A stretch of DNA of 8,981 nt. Origin: Candidatus Woesearchaeota archaeon (lineage in GTDB: Archaea > Nanobdellota > Nanobdellia > Woesearchaeales > UBA10216). This document shows positions 1 to 6,490 of this stretch, one piece after another (the stretch's first letter is position 1; each line of letters starts with the position of its first letter). The notes beneath the pieces were generated by a model. It had not been told where the DNA came from and searched no databases. It was given only the letters and a program-made list of their open reading frames with translations. The DNA lies in the NCBI GenBank assembly GCA_013331515.1, contig DUGG01000034.1, forward strand, positions 282 through 9,262, written 5' to 3'. Position numbers and translations under genes: made by a program.

Positions 1-123
1 AATGAGGCAACCGCCAGTTTGTTCATCGTCAACCCGCTTAAGGGGCAGAATGTTCTTGCTTGGCTTAGCACCCATCCGCCAATTGAAGAGCGCGTGAGGC
101 GCCTCAAGGCGATGAAATTCTAG
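1..123 (+). CDS. htpX: HtpX-like M48 zinc metalloprotease, C-terminal fragment
   Basis: This is the last 40 codons of a gene that begins outside the window, in frame 1 and ending in TAG. The fragment reads ...[20 protein letters not shown]... and then [10 protein letters not shown]. The STHPP-EERVRRL signature is the conserved C-terminal tail of HtpX/Ste24-type M48 membrane metalloproteases, where the active-site domain ends shortly before the C-terminus. HtpX proteins degrade misfolded membrane proteins. The catalytic HExxH motif and the membrane segments lie upstream of the window and cannot be seen. The stop codon is immediately followed, with no spacer, by the stop codon of the convergent gene on the other strand. 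Identification rests on the tail motif alone, but that motif is quite specific. Confidence 0.75.
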   Translation, partial: NEATASLFIVNPLKGQNVLAWLSTHPPIEERVRRLKAMKF

Positions 124-696
124 TTACATCAGCTTTTTGCTCATGATGGTTTTCAGGCCTTTTGCCTCTTCATAGTCCTTGGGCACTACGAATTCAGGCA
201 TGTGCTCCGCTATTATGCTGTGCCCTGCTTCGTAGTAGGCCATTGCTACCATGTTTGAGCATGCCACGCTGCCTGCACGGTATCTGCGGGCCTGCCCTTG
301 TGTCCTGCTTTCAGTCGGGTTTCTTTTCCAGCTAAGCGTTCTTCCAACCACAATTCTCGCGTATTGCATCCAGGAAAATTTCCTTCCATTGAAGCACCGG
401 ACCGCCGTCCGTGCAATGCCTTTTCTCTGTAGCAGTGTCAGCGATTTGTCCCTAAGGACCTTTATAGCCAAGTATTGCTTCTCGGTAAGGTCATGGAATA
501 GGTCGCACATGTGCGAGCCGTTTCTCGGGGTTACTTCCATGGTATGCCCTTTTCCTATGTAAATCATCACATGGTGCCACCTGCTTCTTTGCAGTATCCT
601 GTTTATTGCGTGCTTTAGCCCTTTTTCGCTCACCAGCACAATGTCCGCTTCTTTCAGTCGCCTTATGAGCGCCCTTGCCTTTGCGTACGTCATCAT
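124..696 (-). CDS. YiiX-like permuted papain-fold cysteine hydrolase (NlpC/P60 superfamily)
   Basis: This 190-aa protein has the order of catalytic residues expected of circularly permuted NlpC/P60 or YiiX/LRAT-type thiol hydrolases. First comes a His in the strand WHHVMIYIG (His41/42), then an acidic residue in the next strand (HTMEV, Glu54), then the nucleophilic Cys much later in a helix (AGSVACSNMVAMAYYEAG, Cys146). The late motif VPKDYEEAKGL is also typical of the family. There is no signal peptide or membrane segment, so a cytosolic protein is likely. The substrate (peptide, lipid or amide) cannot be inferred. The start is at 696 (ATGATG doublet; the first ATG is assumed), 6 nt after the stop of the upstream nuclease gene, with AGGTAA upstream as a weak ribosome-binding site. 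It is the last gene of the minus-strand run. The superfamily is fairly sure; the exact family is not. Confidence 0.72.
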   Translation of the reverse strand: MMTYAKARALIRRLKEADIVLVSEKGLKHAINRILQRSRWHHVMIYIGKGHTMEVTPRNGSHMCDLFHDLTEKQYLAIKVLRDKSLTLLQRKGIARTAVRCFNGRKFSWMQYARIVVGRTLSWKRNPTESRTQGQARRYRAGSVACSNMVAMAYYEAGHSIIAEHMPEFVVPKDYEEAKGLKTIMSKKLM

Positions 697-702
697 TCTG
701 TG

Positions 703-1362
703 TTACCTGTATTCTGTGTCAATGACCTTTTTTATTTCTGCCGCTTTTTTCGGCCCTATCATCTCAACCTTCTGGAGATGTTCCTCTGTCGCGTTTATCA
801 CTTCAGCAACAGTTCCGAACTTTTGCAGCAGCGCCCTTGCCAGTTTTTTCTCTACGCCTGGGAGTGAAGCGATAACATACTCCTGCATCTGGCCAAGGGT
901 TGCTGGCTTTTGCGGGTGCAGTGACGGTTTTGGCGCGCCAGCTTCTTTCTCCCTCTTCGCTATTGCAATAAGCATTCCTGCTGTGTCCTTCGGATTCCTC
1001 GTGTGCAGTATTGGTATGCCGTAGCTCACCGCTATTGCTGCCAGCATCCCCCTTATAGCGTTTGGGTGGATGCTCCTTGATGAAAAAAGGTCTTGCTCTT
1101 CAGTGCCTTCTATTATGAGCACAGGCCTTTCGAACCCCTCCTTCAATTCTTTGAGTTGCTGGAGCATCCTGCCGTCGATTATTGAGTTCAAGAAGTCGGC
1201 AGGGCGCTTGAGTTCTATGGCAACTCTTCCGCTGCAGAGGAAGTCGGCTGTTGGCAGCATTTTCAAATCTATCAGGGCACCTTCATCATGGAGCGCCTTC
1301 ACCACCCCTGAATGCTTCTCCCGCATATCTGCAATTATCGTTATTTTTTCTGCGTTTGTCAT
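703..1362 (-). CDS. ERCC4 (XPF/Hef-type) structure-specific endonuclease with tandem HhH
   Basis: This 219-aa protein corresponds to the C-terminal half of archaeal Hef or to crenarchaeal XPF. Residues 8-135 form the ERCC4 PD-(D/E)xK nuclease core: D12-x-R14-E15, then the TADF loop (Asp40), then AIELKRPADF (Glu50, Lys52, Asp56), followed by SIIDGR and RPVLIIEG. Residues about 160-216 are two helix-hairpin-helix motifs (ASLPGV...ALL and VEMIGPKKAAEI) that bind branched DNA and support dimerisation. Known relatives cut fork and flap structures. The canonical ERKxxxD motif reads ELKxxxD here, and the GD before it reads AD; the metal-ligand acid and the Lys are retained. Its ATG overlaps the stop of the helicase gene (ATGA), so the two are probably translationally coupled and work together as a split Hef. 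Confidence 0.9.
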   Translation of the reverse strand: MTNAEKITIIADMREKHSGVVKALHDEGALIDLKMLPTADFLCSGRVAIELKRPADFLNSIIDGRMLQQLKELKEGFERPVLIIEGTEEQDLFSSRSIHPNAIRGMLAAIAVSYGIPILHTRNPKDTAGMLIAIAKREKEAGAPKPSLHPQKPATLGQMQEYVIASLPGVEKKLARALLQKFGTVAEVINATEEHLQKVEMIGPKKAAEIKKVIDTEYR

Positions 1363-2915
1363 CCTTGCCCTGCCAGCGTGAGCTTCAGCCTCGTCTTAAG
1401 CGTCTTGAGTATGCTGTGCATCCTTTTTTCCTTGTGGTGAGCCACCCACCTGAATGCCTCATCCCTGGTGTCTTTCGTGACAAGTATGATAACCTTTCCC
1501 TTCTCTTGCCTTCCCGTTCTCCCCCGCCTTTGAATTTGTCTTATTGCAGATGGTATTGGTTCATAAAACACCACAAGGTCAACCTTTGGTATGTCCAGCC
1601 CTTCCTCGCCTATTGACGTTGCTACCATTACATTGAAATCCCCTGCTGCAAACCCCGCAACAAGTTTTTTTTGCTGCTTTTGTGACATCCCGGTCTCGCC
1701 TTTTTTCATTTGGCCTACGAATACGCTCGAGTTTATTCCTTCAATCTTGTTAAGCTCTTCCTGTAGCTTCACCGCAGAGTCCCTGTAATGGTTGAACACT
1801 ATTGCCTTGGCTCCCTTGGCATCGGCGATATTTTCTTTTATTATCCGCTTCAGTTCCCCAATCTTTGGGTGTTCTTCGCCCTTTTCATGAAGTTGTTCTG
1901 TCTTCTCAACCGCCTCAAGGAAATGAGTGTCTGAAAAAAGCCGCAATGCAGCTTTCGTCTTTCCTGCCTTGGCATCTTCCCTGAGCCGTTCAATGTACTT
2001 TTGCAGCACGGTTATTCCCTGCGTTTCAAGAAGCTCAAGCGCATGGCTGATTTTCAGGGCCTCTGCCAGCGCCGATATTGCCTTGAGAAGCGGGAAATTT
2101 TTCTTGTTTTCCGAAAGCTTTGAGCGCATCCCTGCTTGCAGTATCAGCAGGTCTTTTTTTGATAGCCCGGCCACGCCATTCAGGAAGCCCATGGCCTGGA
2201 CCTTCTCAAGCTTATCCTGGAATGAGTTTTGCAGCAGCCCTTTAACCAGTCCGAACTCCGGCGGCAGGTCTACCTTGACCCAGCTGATTTCCACTTCCTG
2301 GACGTACGGTTTGACATCCGTGTCATTTTCCGTCCTCACTTCTATGTCTTCTATGTACAGGTTTTTGCACACCTCCATTATTTTTTCAAGGTCGCTTCCT
2401 GGCGAAGCAGTCATGGCAATTATCCTCGGGAATCTTGCTGTTTCCATGTAATGCTTTGCTATCCATACATAGCTGTATTCCTTTACTGAGCGATGCGCCT
2501 CGTCAAATCCGAGAAGGGCAACTGCCTCAAGCCCTATCCTGCCTGAAAGAAGGTCGTTTTCCAGTCCCTGTGGCGTGCTGAAGATGATGGTTGCATTATT
2601 CCATATTTCCTTTCTTTTTTCAGCGGGAACCATTCCGGTAAGCACAGCCATCATGTCCTCGGTGATTTCGAAGTGCTTTCTGAAGACTTCTTTGTACTGG
2701 TCAATCAGTGGCCTTGTTGGGCCTATCAGGAGTATCTTGCTGTCTGGGTATGTTTTGAGTCGCTGTGCCGCCAGCATCAGGAATATGTTCGTTTTGCCAA
2801 GCCCTGTTGGCAGCACGACAAGCGTATTTCGGGCTGAAGCGGTACTTAGGATGGATTCCTGGTAAAGCCGCGGAGTAAAACCCTTAATCATATCATTGCC
2901 CGCCATTTCTGGCAT
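1359..2915 (-). CDS. Hef-like superfamily 2 DNA helicase (FANCM/Mph1 family)
   Basis: This 518-aa SF2 helicase has the Hef/FANCM arrangement. Motif I is PTGLGKT (residues 36-42), motif II is DEAH (138-141) and motif III is TAS (169-171). A helical insertion of roughly 130-150 residues follows, where Hef carries its fork-recognition domain. The second RecA lobe then has IVFNHYRDSA, ATSIGEEGLDIP (about 432-443) and QRRGRTGR (462-469). Relatives remodel stalled forks and cross-linked DNA. The downstream ERCC4 nuclease overlaps by ATGA, and the two together (518 + 219 aa) approximate one fused euryarchaeal Hef. The start at 2915 lies 16 nt after the protease stop. The frame stays open to an ATG at 2972, but that would overlap the protease by 41 bp. 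Starts at 2906 and 2891 are also possible, and none has a convincing Shine-Dalgarno. Confidence 0.92.
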   Translation of the reverse strand: MPEMAGNDMIKGFTPRLYQESILSTASARNTLVVLPTGLGKTNIFLMLAAQRLKTYPDSKILLIGPTRPLIDQYKEVFRKHFEITEDMMAVLTGMVPAEKRKEIWNNATIIFSTPQGLENDLLSGRIGLEAVALLGFDEAHRSVKEYSYVWIAKHYMETARFPRIIAMTASPGSDLEKIMEVCKNLYIEDIEVRTENDTDVKPYVQEVEISWVKVDLPPEFGLVKGLLQNSFQDKLEKVQAMGFLNGVAGLSKKDLLILQAGMRSKLSENKKNFPLLKAISALAEALKISHALELLETQGITVLQKYIERLREDAKAGKTKAALRLFSDTHFLEAVEKTEQLHEKGEEHPKIGELKRIIKENIADAKGAKAIVFNHYRDSAVKLQEELNKIEGINSSVFVGQMKKGETGMSQKQQKKLVAGFAAGDFNVMVATSIGEEGLDIPKVDLVVFYEPIPSAIRQIQRRGRTGRQEKGKVIILVTKDTRDEAFRWVAHHKEKRMHSILKTLKTRLKLTLAGQG

Positions 2916-2931
2916 TAAAAACGTTGCTGAG

Positions 2932-3687
2932 TCATCTGCCAAGCTTCGGTTCAACATAACTGAAGTATGCATACGCCGTCACTATGCCAATGACAAGCGA
3001 AGTGGCTATCGCCAGCCATACACTCAGCCACGGCACCAGCAGTAGCAGGCCGCAGCTTATCACGGCCCCAAGGACCACAGGGTAGAACGTCTTGCTGGCA
3101 AACATTATGTTGGCGCCATCCAATGGGGGAAGCGGCAGCACGTTGGTTATTGCAAAAATCACGTTCACCAGTATTATCTTCTCAGCCAGCGGTTGTGGCA
3201 GGAAACCCATTGATTTTACTGCGGCAGCAACCAGGAGGTTGGCAAGCACACCTGCCAGTGAGACCTTTCCGAGGTCAAAGTATCCGAGCTGGTACCTGAA
3301 GTATCCAAGGCGGTGCTTTTCCATTATGTTCAACGCAACCCCACTGTACGCCAGAAATATCACCTTGCCATAAGTCATGAAGGCAAGGATGACTCCTGCC
3401 ACCAGTCCGTACAGGGCTGGCTTGAATTCTGTCTTGTATCCCATGTTAAGCCCGAATACCCTGTGGGCAGATTCGTGAAAGAAAACGGCTATTCCAACGG
3501 CTGCCAGGCCAAGTGCCATGTTGCCAAGGAAGGTGTTGAGTGCAAAACTCTCCCCTTCGAACCTGAAGCCAACTATGAAAGCCATGACGAGTATGGAAGT
3601 CCCAATCCACACTTGTTCGCTCCGGCTAAACAGGTAATAACGCTTTATCCTGTCCAGCCAGTCGTAAAACGTGTATAGCGCCGGCAT
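2932..3687 (-). CDS. Site-2 protease family (M50) intramembrane metalloprotease
   Basis: This 251-aa, very hydrophobic protein has several predicted membrane segments (about residues 27-42, 55-72, 93-120, 142-160, 170-185 and 205-240). The zinc-binding active site is HESAH at residues 71-75 inside a membrane helix. The second family motif is LPPLDGANIMF, with the third zinc ligand Asp190. AGVLANLL (145-152) occupies the place of the GPxxN-like segment. No PDZ domain is present, matching compact archaeal S2P enzymes. S2Ps cleave transmembrane segments of regulators or signal-peptide remnants; the substrate here is unknown. AAGGAAAAAGAGG directly upstream of the ATG gives a purine-rich ribosome-binding region. 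The gene follows the TraB gene by 40 nt and precedes the helicase by 16 nt, consistent with cotranscription. Confidence 0.9.
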   Translation of the reverse strand: MPALYTFYDWLDRIKRYYLFSRSEQVWIGTSILVMAFIVGFRFEGESFALNTFLGNMALGLAAVGIAVFFHESAHRVFGLNMGYKTEFKPALYGLVAGVILAFMTYGKVIFLAYSGVALNIMEKHRLGYFRYQLGYFDLGKVSLAGVLANLLVAAAVKSMGFLPQPLAEKIILVNVIFAITNVLPLPPLDGANIMFASKTFYPVVLGAVISCGLLLLVPWLSVWLAIATSLVIGIVTAYAYFSYVEPKLGR

Positions 3688-3727
3688 CCTCTTTTTCCTT
3701 GGCCTTTTTTTTGCTGTTCCTTTGTTT

Positions 3728-4390
3728 TTAAATCCTTCGCTTCAAAATCCCGGTTATCTCTTTCTCGTGTCCTGCTCCAACGACCGCAACAATCCTGGCG
3801 TTTGGTTCAGTCTCTGCCATTATTGCAAGGGCTTTTGCCATGTGCTCATTCCTGTCGGAAACAAGTGCCTTGTGCATCTTTGGGTATCTCTCCTTTAAGA
3901 TTTTCATGGCGTGGGTTATGAAACTGCTGTCAGGCACTTTTGAGATGTCAACAACCGCTTTCTCTCTCTCGAGCCCGGTAATTCCCAAAAAAAAGTCACT
4001 TACCAGCTTCAGCTTTTCCTTAAGTCCTATCCTTGACAGGTTTCTCATGGTTGTGCCAAGTGGCTGGTCAATCAGTGCGACCCTTATGCCGTTTTGACGT
4101 GCAATCTCTACTGCTGCCTTCATATCCTCCCCTGGCACAGCGCCTATTGCCTTCCCAAGGCGCTGCTGGAGGAACCTGGCAATCACGAAGAAAGTGAAAC
4201 CTGTGATGCCCATAGCCCTTATTGCTGCAAAGCCAGCTCTCGGTTTTTCCTTTGAGAAAAGGGTGTGCATCCTGGCATGGTCAAGTTCTACCGCTACGAT
4301 ATCTGGCTTTTCGGCCAGTATCGTTTCCCTGACCTTCCTTACGCTGTCAGGGGCTATGTGAGATGTTCCTACTACCGTCACGTTTTTCAT
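3728..4390 (-). CDS. TraB/PrgY-domain protein, short form
   Basis: With the preferred start this is a 220-aa TraB-domain protein. Visible family motifs are GTSH (residues 8-11) followed by an (S/D)V..VR helix, the strand IVAVELD (31-37), the late RNEHMA helix (180-185) and VVGAGH (203-208). TraB/PrgY proteins are related to the TIKI/GumN metalloprotease-like fold, and the paired GTSH and GAGH histidines are the expected metal or active-site residues; the archaeal function is unsettled. There is no C-terminal membrane domain, unlike longer archaeal PrgY-like proteins. A hydrophobic patch (about 60-73) is too short and polar-flanked to call a membrane anchor. The frame extends to ATGs at 4423 and 4474, but the latter lies too close to the predicted TATA box to be transcribed. 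Codon 4390 matches the usual family N-terminus (MKNVTVVGTSH). Confidence 0.85.
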   Translation of the reverse strand: MKNVTVVGTSHIAPDSVRKVRETILAEKPDIVAVELDHARMHTLFSKEKPRAGFAAIRAMGITGFTFFVIARFLQQRLGKAIGAVPGEDMKAAVEIARQNGIRVALIDQPLGTTMRNLSRIGLKEKLKLVSDFFLGITGLEREKAVVDISKVPDSSFITHAMKILKERYPKMHKALVSDRNEHMAKALAIMAETEPNARIVAVVGAGHEKEITGILKRRI

Positions 4391-4488
4391 TTGTTCACTG
4401 GGTTGATACCTTGCAGATTGCATCAGCCGGGATAATCCTTTTTTTTGTTTGCGGCGGTGACGAACCAGGGGCATGCCGTTCCAAAAAA

Positions 4489-4496
4489 TTTATATA
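4489..4496. promoter_or_regulatory. Shared, near-symmetric TATA box between divergent genes
   Basis: The plus strand reads TTTATATA and the minus strand TATATAAA, both good archaeal TATA elements. Placing initiation about 26 bp from the centre puts the rightward start near 4520, giving a leader of about 40 nt to the PRC-barrel ATG at 4560. The leftward start would be near 4466, upstream of the TraB starts at 4423 and 4390. The AT-rich block AAAAAATTTATATATG is the only such element in the gap, so one TBP site may serve both directions. This is inferred from sequence only. Confidence 0.55.
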
Positions 4497-4546
4497 TGCC
4501 GTGGAGGTCAATAACCCTGTTTGGTTTAAAGCATTTGCTGTTTTCC

Positions 4547-4552
4547 GAGGTG
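4547..4552 (+). promoter_or_regulatory. Shine-Dalgarno site of the PRC-barrel gene
   Basis: GAGGTG lies 7 nt upstream of the ATG at 4560 and is a strong match to the archaeal anti-Shine-Dalgarno. It selects the ATG at 4560 over the out-of-frame ATG at 4555, which would run into a stop after two codons. This gene therefore appears leadered, in contrast to the leaderless genes further right. Confidence 0.7.
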
Positions 4553-4559
4553 CAATGCC

Positions 4560-4835
4560 ATGTTAAGGACAAAAAGGGTAACTGAATGTTATGATATGCG
4601 TGTTTTTACCGATACCGGCGACTATTTTGGAGATGTTGAGGAGGTTCTCCTGACCCAGACAAAGGTTTTCGGGTGGCGTGTCAAGGCATCAAGGAATTCT
4701 GTCCTCAGCAAGCTGCTTGGCAGCGCCAAGGGCGTTGTTGTTCCCCACCAGCTTGTCAAGTCTGTTGGTGATGTCATGATAATCTCAAAGGCGGCAATGC
4801 CCAGCTACACCGGCGAGGAGCCAGCCAGCGTCTAG
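4560..4835 (+). CDS. PRC-barrel domain protein
   Basis: This 91-aa protein consists of a single PRC-barrel-like beta domain. It has the N-terminal MRVFTDTGDYFGDVEEVLL segment, in which 'xGxxxGxVxxV' is the family hallmark, then a turn with alternating hydrophobics (FGWRVKA) and a final strand set (VVVPHQLVKSVGDVMIIS). Archaeal genomes commonly encode several such short stand-alone PRC-barrel proteins. Proposed roles include RNA or ribosome-associated functions (RimM-related fold) and, in some lineages, cell division (CdpB-type). Nothing here distinguishes between these. The gene has its own SD and promoter. Its TAG stop overlaps the TAG stop of the convergent gene within the tetranucleotide CTAG. 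Confidence 0.85.
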   Translation: MLRTKRVTECYDMRVFTDTGDYFGDVEEVLLTQTKVFGWRVKASRNSVLSKLLGSAKGVVVPHQLVKSVGDVMIISKAAMPSYTGEEPASV

Positions 4836-6058
4836 ACCAGCCCTGCCGCTTCCTTTCTGGTTGCCCTTTCGTAAATTCTGGCCTCTGTCGGGGTTATAAG
4901 CCGGCTGTCAGGCCTTGCTATGATTGCAATGACTTCCTTGCCTGTTCGCTCGTCAAACCCCCTGAATGGCCTGTCGGCCGTGATTGGGTTTCCTTGAAGC
5001 TCAGCTGCGGAATCCCCTCTGCCCATGTCCTGCCACATTTGTTTTGGGATGTTAAGCATGATTAACGGCAAGTCAACGCCCAGCTTGCTGTCGTACAGGA
5101 CATGTACGCTTCTGCCGTCGTTTTTGGTAAGCACTACAGCTGTAGTCTGGTATGGTGTTGCCCTGAAGTCGGTTGCGAACCCACTGAACGTGTAGCCGTC
5201 CTTTTCCCTCTGCGTTCGCACGCCGCTTATTATCCCATGCGACCTCTGGTCAGAGTTCCTCTGGTGCTTTGCGACCTCCAATGTGAGTTCGCCATCGCTG
5301 ATTCGTTTCAGCGTTTCCCCGGTGAGCGCTCCCTCCCGTATCAGATAGTCGTCAATTGCCGCTTCCTTTGCTGAACGGAAGACATCCATGAACATTGCCT
5401 CAAGCGTCATTATGTTTGTGAACTTAAACGGTAACTTATACTGGCCTGTTTCCCTGCTTATGTAAGTCAACGCTGCCGCCACATGGTAGCAGGCAAGCAT
5501 CATGTTGAATGTTGGAAAACCGGCCACGTCAATTCCATGCATCGTCCTGCCGCTTGCCTGCTCGCTTATCCGGTCATAATTGCCTTTTGCTGTGTTGTGC
5601 CTGAATGTGGGGCACTGGCAGAGGTATTGCATGATGTCATAGTTGGCGTCGAGTTTCACAGTCACTTGCCTTGCCCTCTCGCCAGTTTCCCTCCCCCGCC
5701 TTCGTACGGAGAAATACCACACCCCTCCCCCTGACAGGGCTGCCTGCTTTATCGGCTGTTTCGTAATCAGCGCAGCGCTGTTTTCGTGGTGGGCCCTTAC
5801 CTTTTCAAGGAGGTCGTCAAGATTTGTTGCCCTGCCAAGCCGTCTTTCAAACCGTCTGAGTATTGCCCTCATGGCGGGCAAGTTAATGGCCTCGCTGTTT
5901 TTTACAAGGGCCATGGCATCGTGCAGGCCTTCCCTGATTTCCTGTCTGCTCATGAATCCAATTTGGGCCTCTGAAAATGAGGAGGGCGGAAAAAGGTACT
6001 TGTCAATCCCATGGCTGATTGTGGGCCCTTCAAACAACTCGTTTATTCCCCGGTCCAT
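4832..6058 (-). CDS. SWIM-type zinc-finger protein, long-spacer variant
   Basis: This 408-aa protein's clearest feature is a CxC...CxH zinc site: YLCQCP (Cys147, Cys149) and MMLACYHVAAAL (Cys190, His192), followed by a hydrophobic helix as in SWIM domains. The CxC-to-CxH spacing is 40 residues, longer than usual for the family. The first 100 residues are helical and charged. The half after residue 230 is mixed alpha/beta, with several short motifs (GIISGVRTQ, TAVVLTKNDGRSVHVLYD) I cannot assign. SWIM domains bind DNA or protein; no enzymatic domain is recognised. The start at 6058 is supported by a TATA element about 27 bp upstream, implying a leaderless mRNA with no SD. The gene stands alone between convergent PRC-barrel and divergent DUF59 genes. 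Confidence 0.68.
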   Translation of the reverse strand: MDRGINELFEGPTISHGIDKYLFPPSSFSEAQIGFMSRQEIREGLHDAMALVKNSEAINLPAMRAILRRFERRLGRATNLDDLLEKVRAHHENSAALITKQPIKQAALSGGGVWYFSVRRRGRETGERARQVTVKLDANYDIMQYLCQCPTFRHNTAKGNYDRISEQASGRTMHGIDVAGFPTFNMMLACYHVAAALTYISRETGQYKLPFKFTNIMTLEAMFMDVFRSAKEAAIDDYLIREGALTGETLKRISDGELTLEVAKHQRNSDQRSHGIISGVRTQREKDGYTFSGFATDFRATPYQTTAVVLTKNDGRSVHVLYDSKLGVDLPLIMLNIPKQMWQDMGRGDSAAELQGNPITADRPFRGFDERTGKEVIAIIARPDSRLITPTEARIYERATRKEAAGLV

Positions 6059-6081
6059 GGGTGTTGGGAACTCTTTCTTTC

Positions 6082-6089
6082 ATATAAAC
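6082..6089 (-). promoter_or_regulatory. TATA box for the SWIM-protein gene
   Basis: On the minus strand TTTATATG is centred about 27 bp before the ATG at 6058. That is the archaeal TATA-to-start distance, so transcription probably begins at or next to the A of the start codon (leaderless). No Shine-Dalgarno is present in the intervening sequence. Confidence 0.6.
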
Positions 6090-6090
6090 T

Positions 6091-6099
6091 TTTTTAAAT
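6091..6099 (+). promoter_or_regulatory. TATA box for the DUF59 gene
   Basis: TTTTTAAAT is centred about 25 bp upstream of the ATG at 6120, again predicting a leaderless transcript. It sits immediately beside the oppositely directed TATA element at 6082-6089, so the two promoters are interleaved in a 61-bp gap and may compete for TBP/TFB. Confidence 0.55.
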
Positions 6100-6119
6100 T
6101 CCCTGGCCTTTCTGGCCTC

Positions 6120-6422
6120 ATGTCGGCACTTTCAAAAAAAAACGTCCTTGCCAGACTTAAGCTGGTTGAAGACCCCGAAATACACTGCAACATCATTGAC
6201 CTCGGCCTCGTATACAATGTAAAAATAGATGGTGGCATGGTGGTGGTTGACATGACGCTTACCAGCCCAGCCTGCCCTGTGGGGCCATTCATTATCTCAG
6301 AAGCGGAATCGGCTGTTAAGAAGCTTCCTGGTGTAAAAGGCGTTACTGTCAACATAATCTGGGAGCCATTATGGAGCCCCGAAAGGATGTCTGAAGAGGC
6401 CAGGGTAGCCCTTGGGGTTTAA
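6120..6422 (+). CDS. DUF59/MIP18-family iron-sulfur cluster assembly protein
   Basis: This 100-aa single-domain DUF59 protein starts with the helix VLARLKLVEDPEIHCNIIDLGLVY, in which 'DPE...I.DLGLVY' is the family signature. The strand pair VKIDGGMVVVDMTLTSPACPVG follows, containing the conserved Cys of the TxxxCP loop, and then VKGVTVNIIWEPLW. Relatives (SufT, PaaD, the MIP18/CIA2 family) help target or mature Fe-S proteins, often together with an ApbC/Nbp35 carrier that is not seen here. The frame is open far upstream, but that stretch is antisense to the SWIM gene. The ATG at 6120 matches the family N-terminus and has a TATA box at leaderless spacing. Length is normal for the stand-alone family. 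Confidence 0.92.
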   Translation: MSALSKKNVLARLKLVEDPEIHCNIIDLGLVYNVKIDGGMVVVDMTLTSPACPVGPFIISEAESAVKKLPGVKGVTVNIIWEPLWSPERMSEEARVALGV

Positions 6423-6459
6423 TGCGTGCATTCCGTGGTGTTTTCACCAGCGGTTCGCA
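6423..6459 (+). other. Imperfect hairpin directly after the DUF59 stop
   Basis: CCGTGGTG (6433-6440), a tttt loop and CACCAGCGG (6445-6453) form an 8-bp stem with one bulged G. TGCG (6423-6426) and CGCA (6456-6459) can extend it across an internal loop. It begins at the stop codon, so it may be a 3' mRNA structure. There is no T-run after it, so it is not a classical terminator. It lacks the ATAG/CTAT ends of the hairpins that follow. Confidence 0.35.
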
Positions 6460-6490
6460 CACCAGCTTCATTAGGCAGTCAAGACCACCC

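Noticed and set aside
2916..2972. N-terminal extension of the helicase to an ATG at 2972.
   Set aside because: It would overlap the protease by 41 bp, its added residues match nothing in Hef proteins, and no ribosome-binding site precedes it. It cannot be fully excluded.
5643..6119. Long N-terminal extension of the DUF59 frame.
   Set aside because: The stretch is antisense to the SWIM gene, its translation is Arg/Ser/Phe shadow sequence, and the ATG at 6120 has a TATA box at the right distance and matches the family N-terminus.
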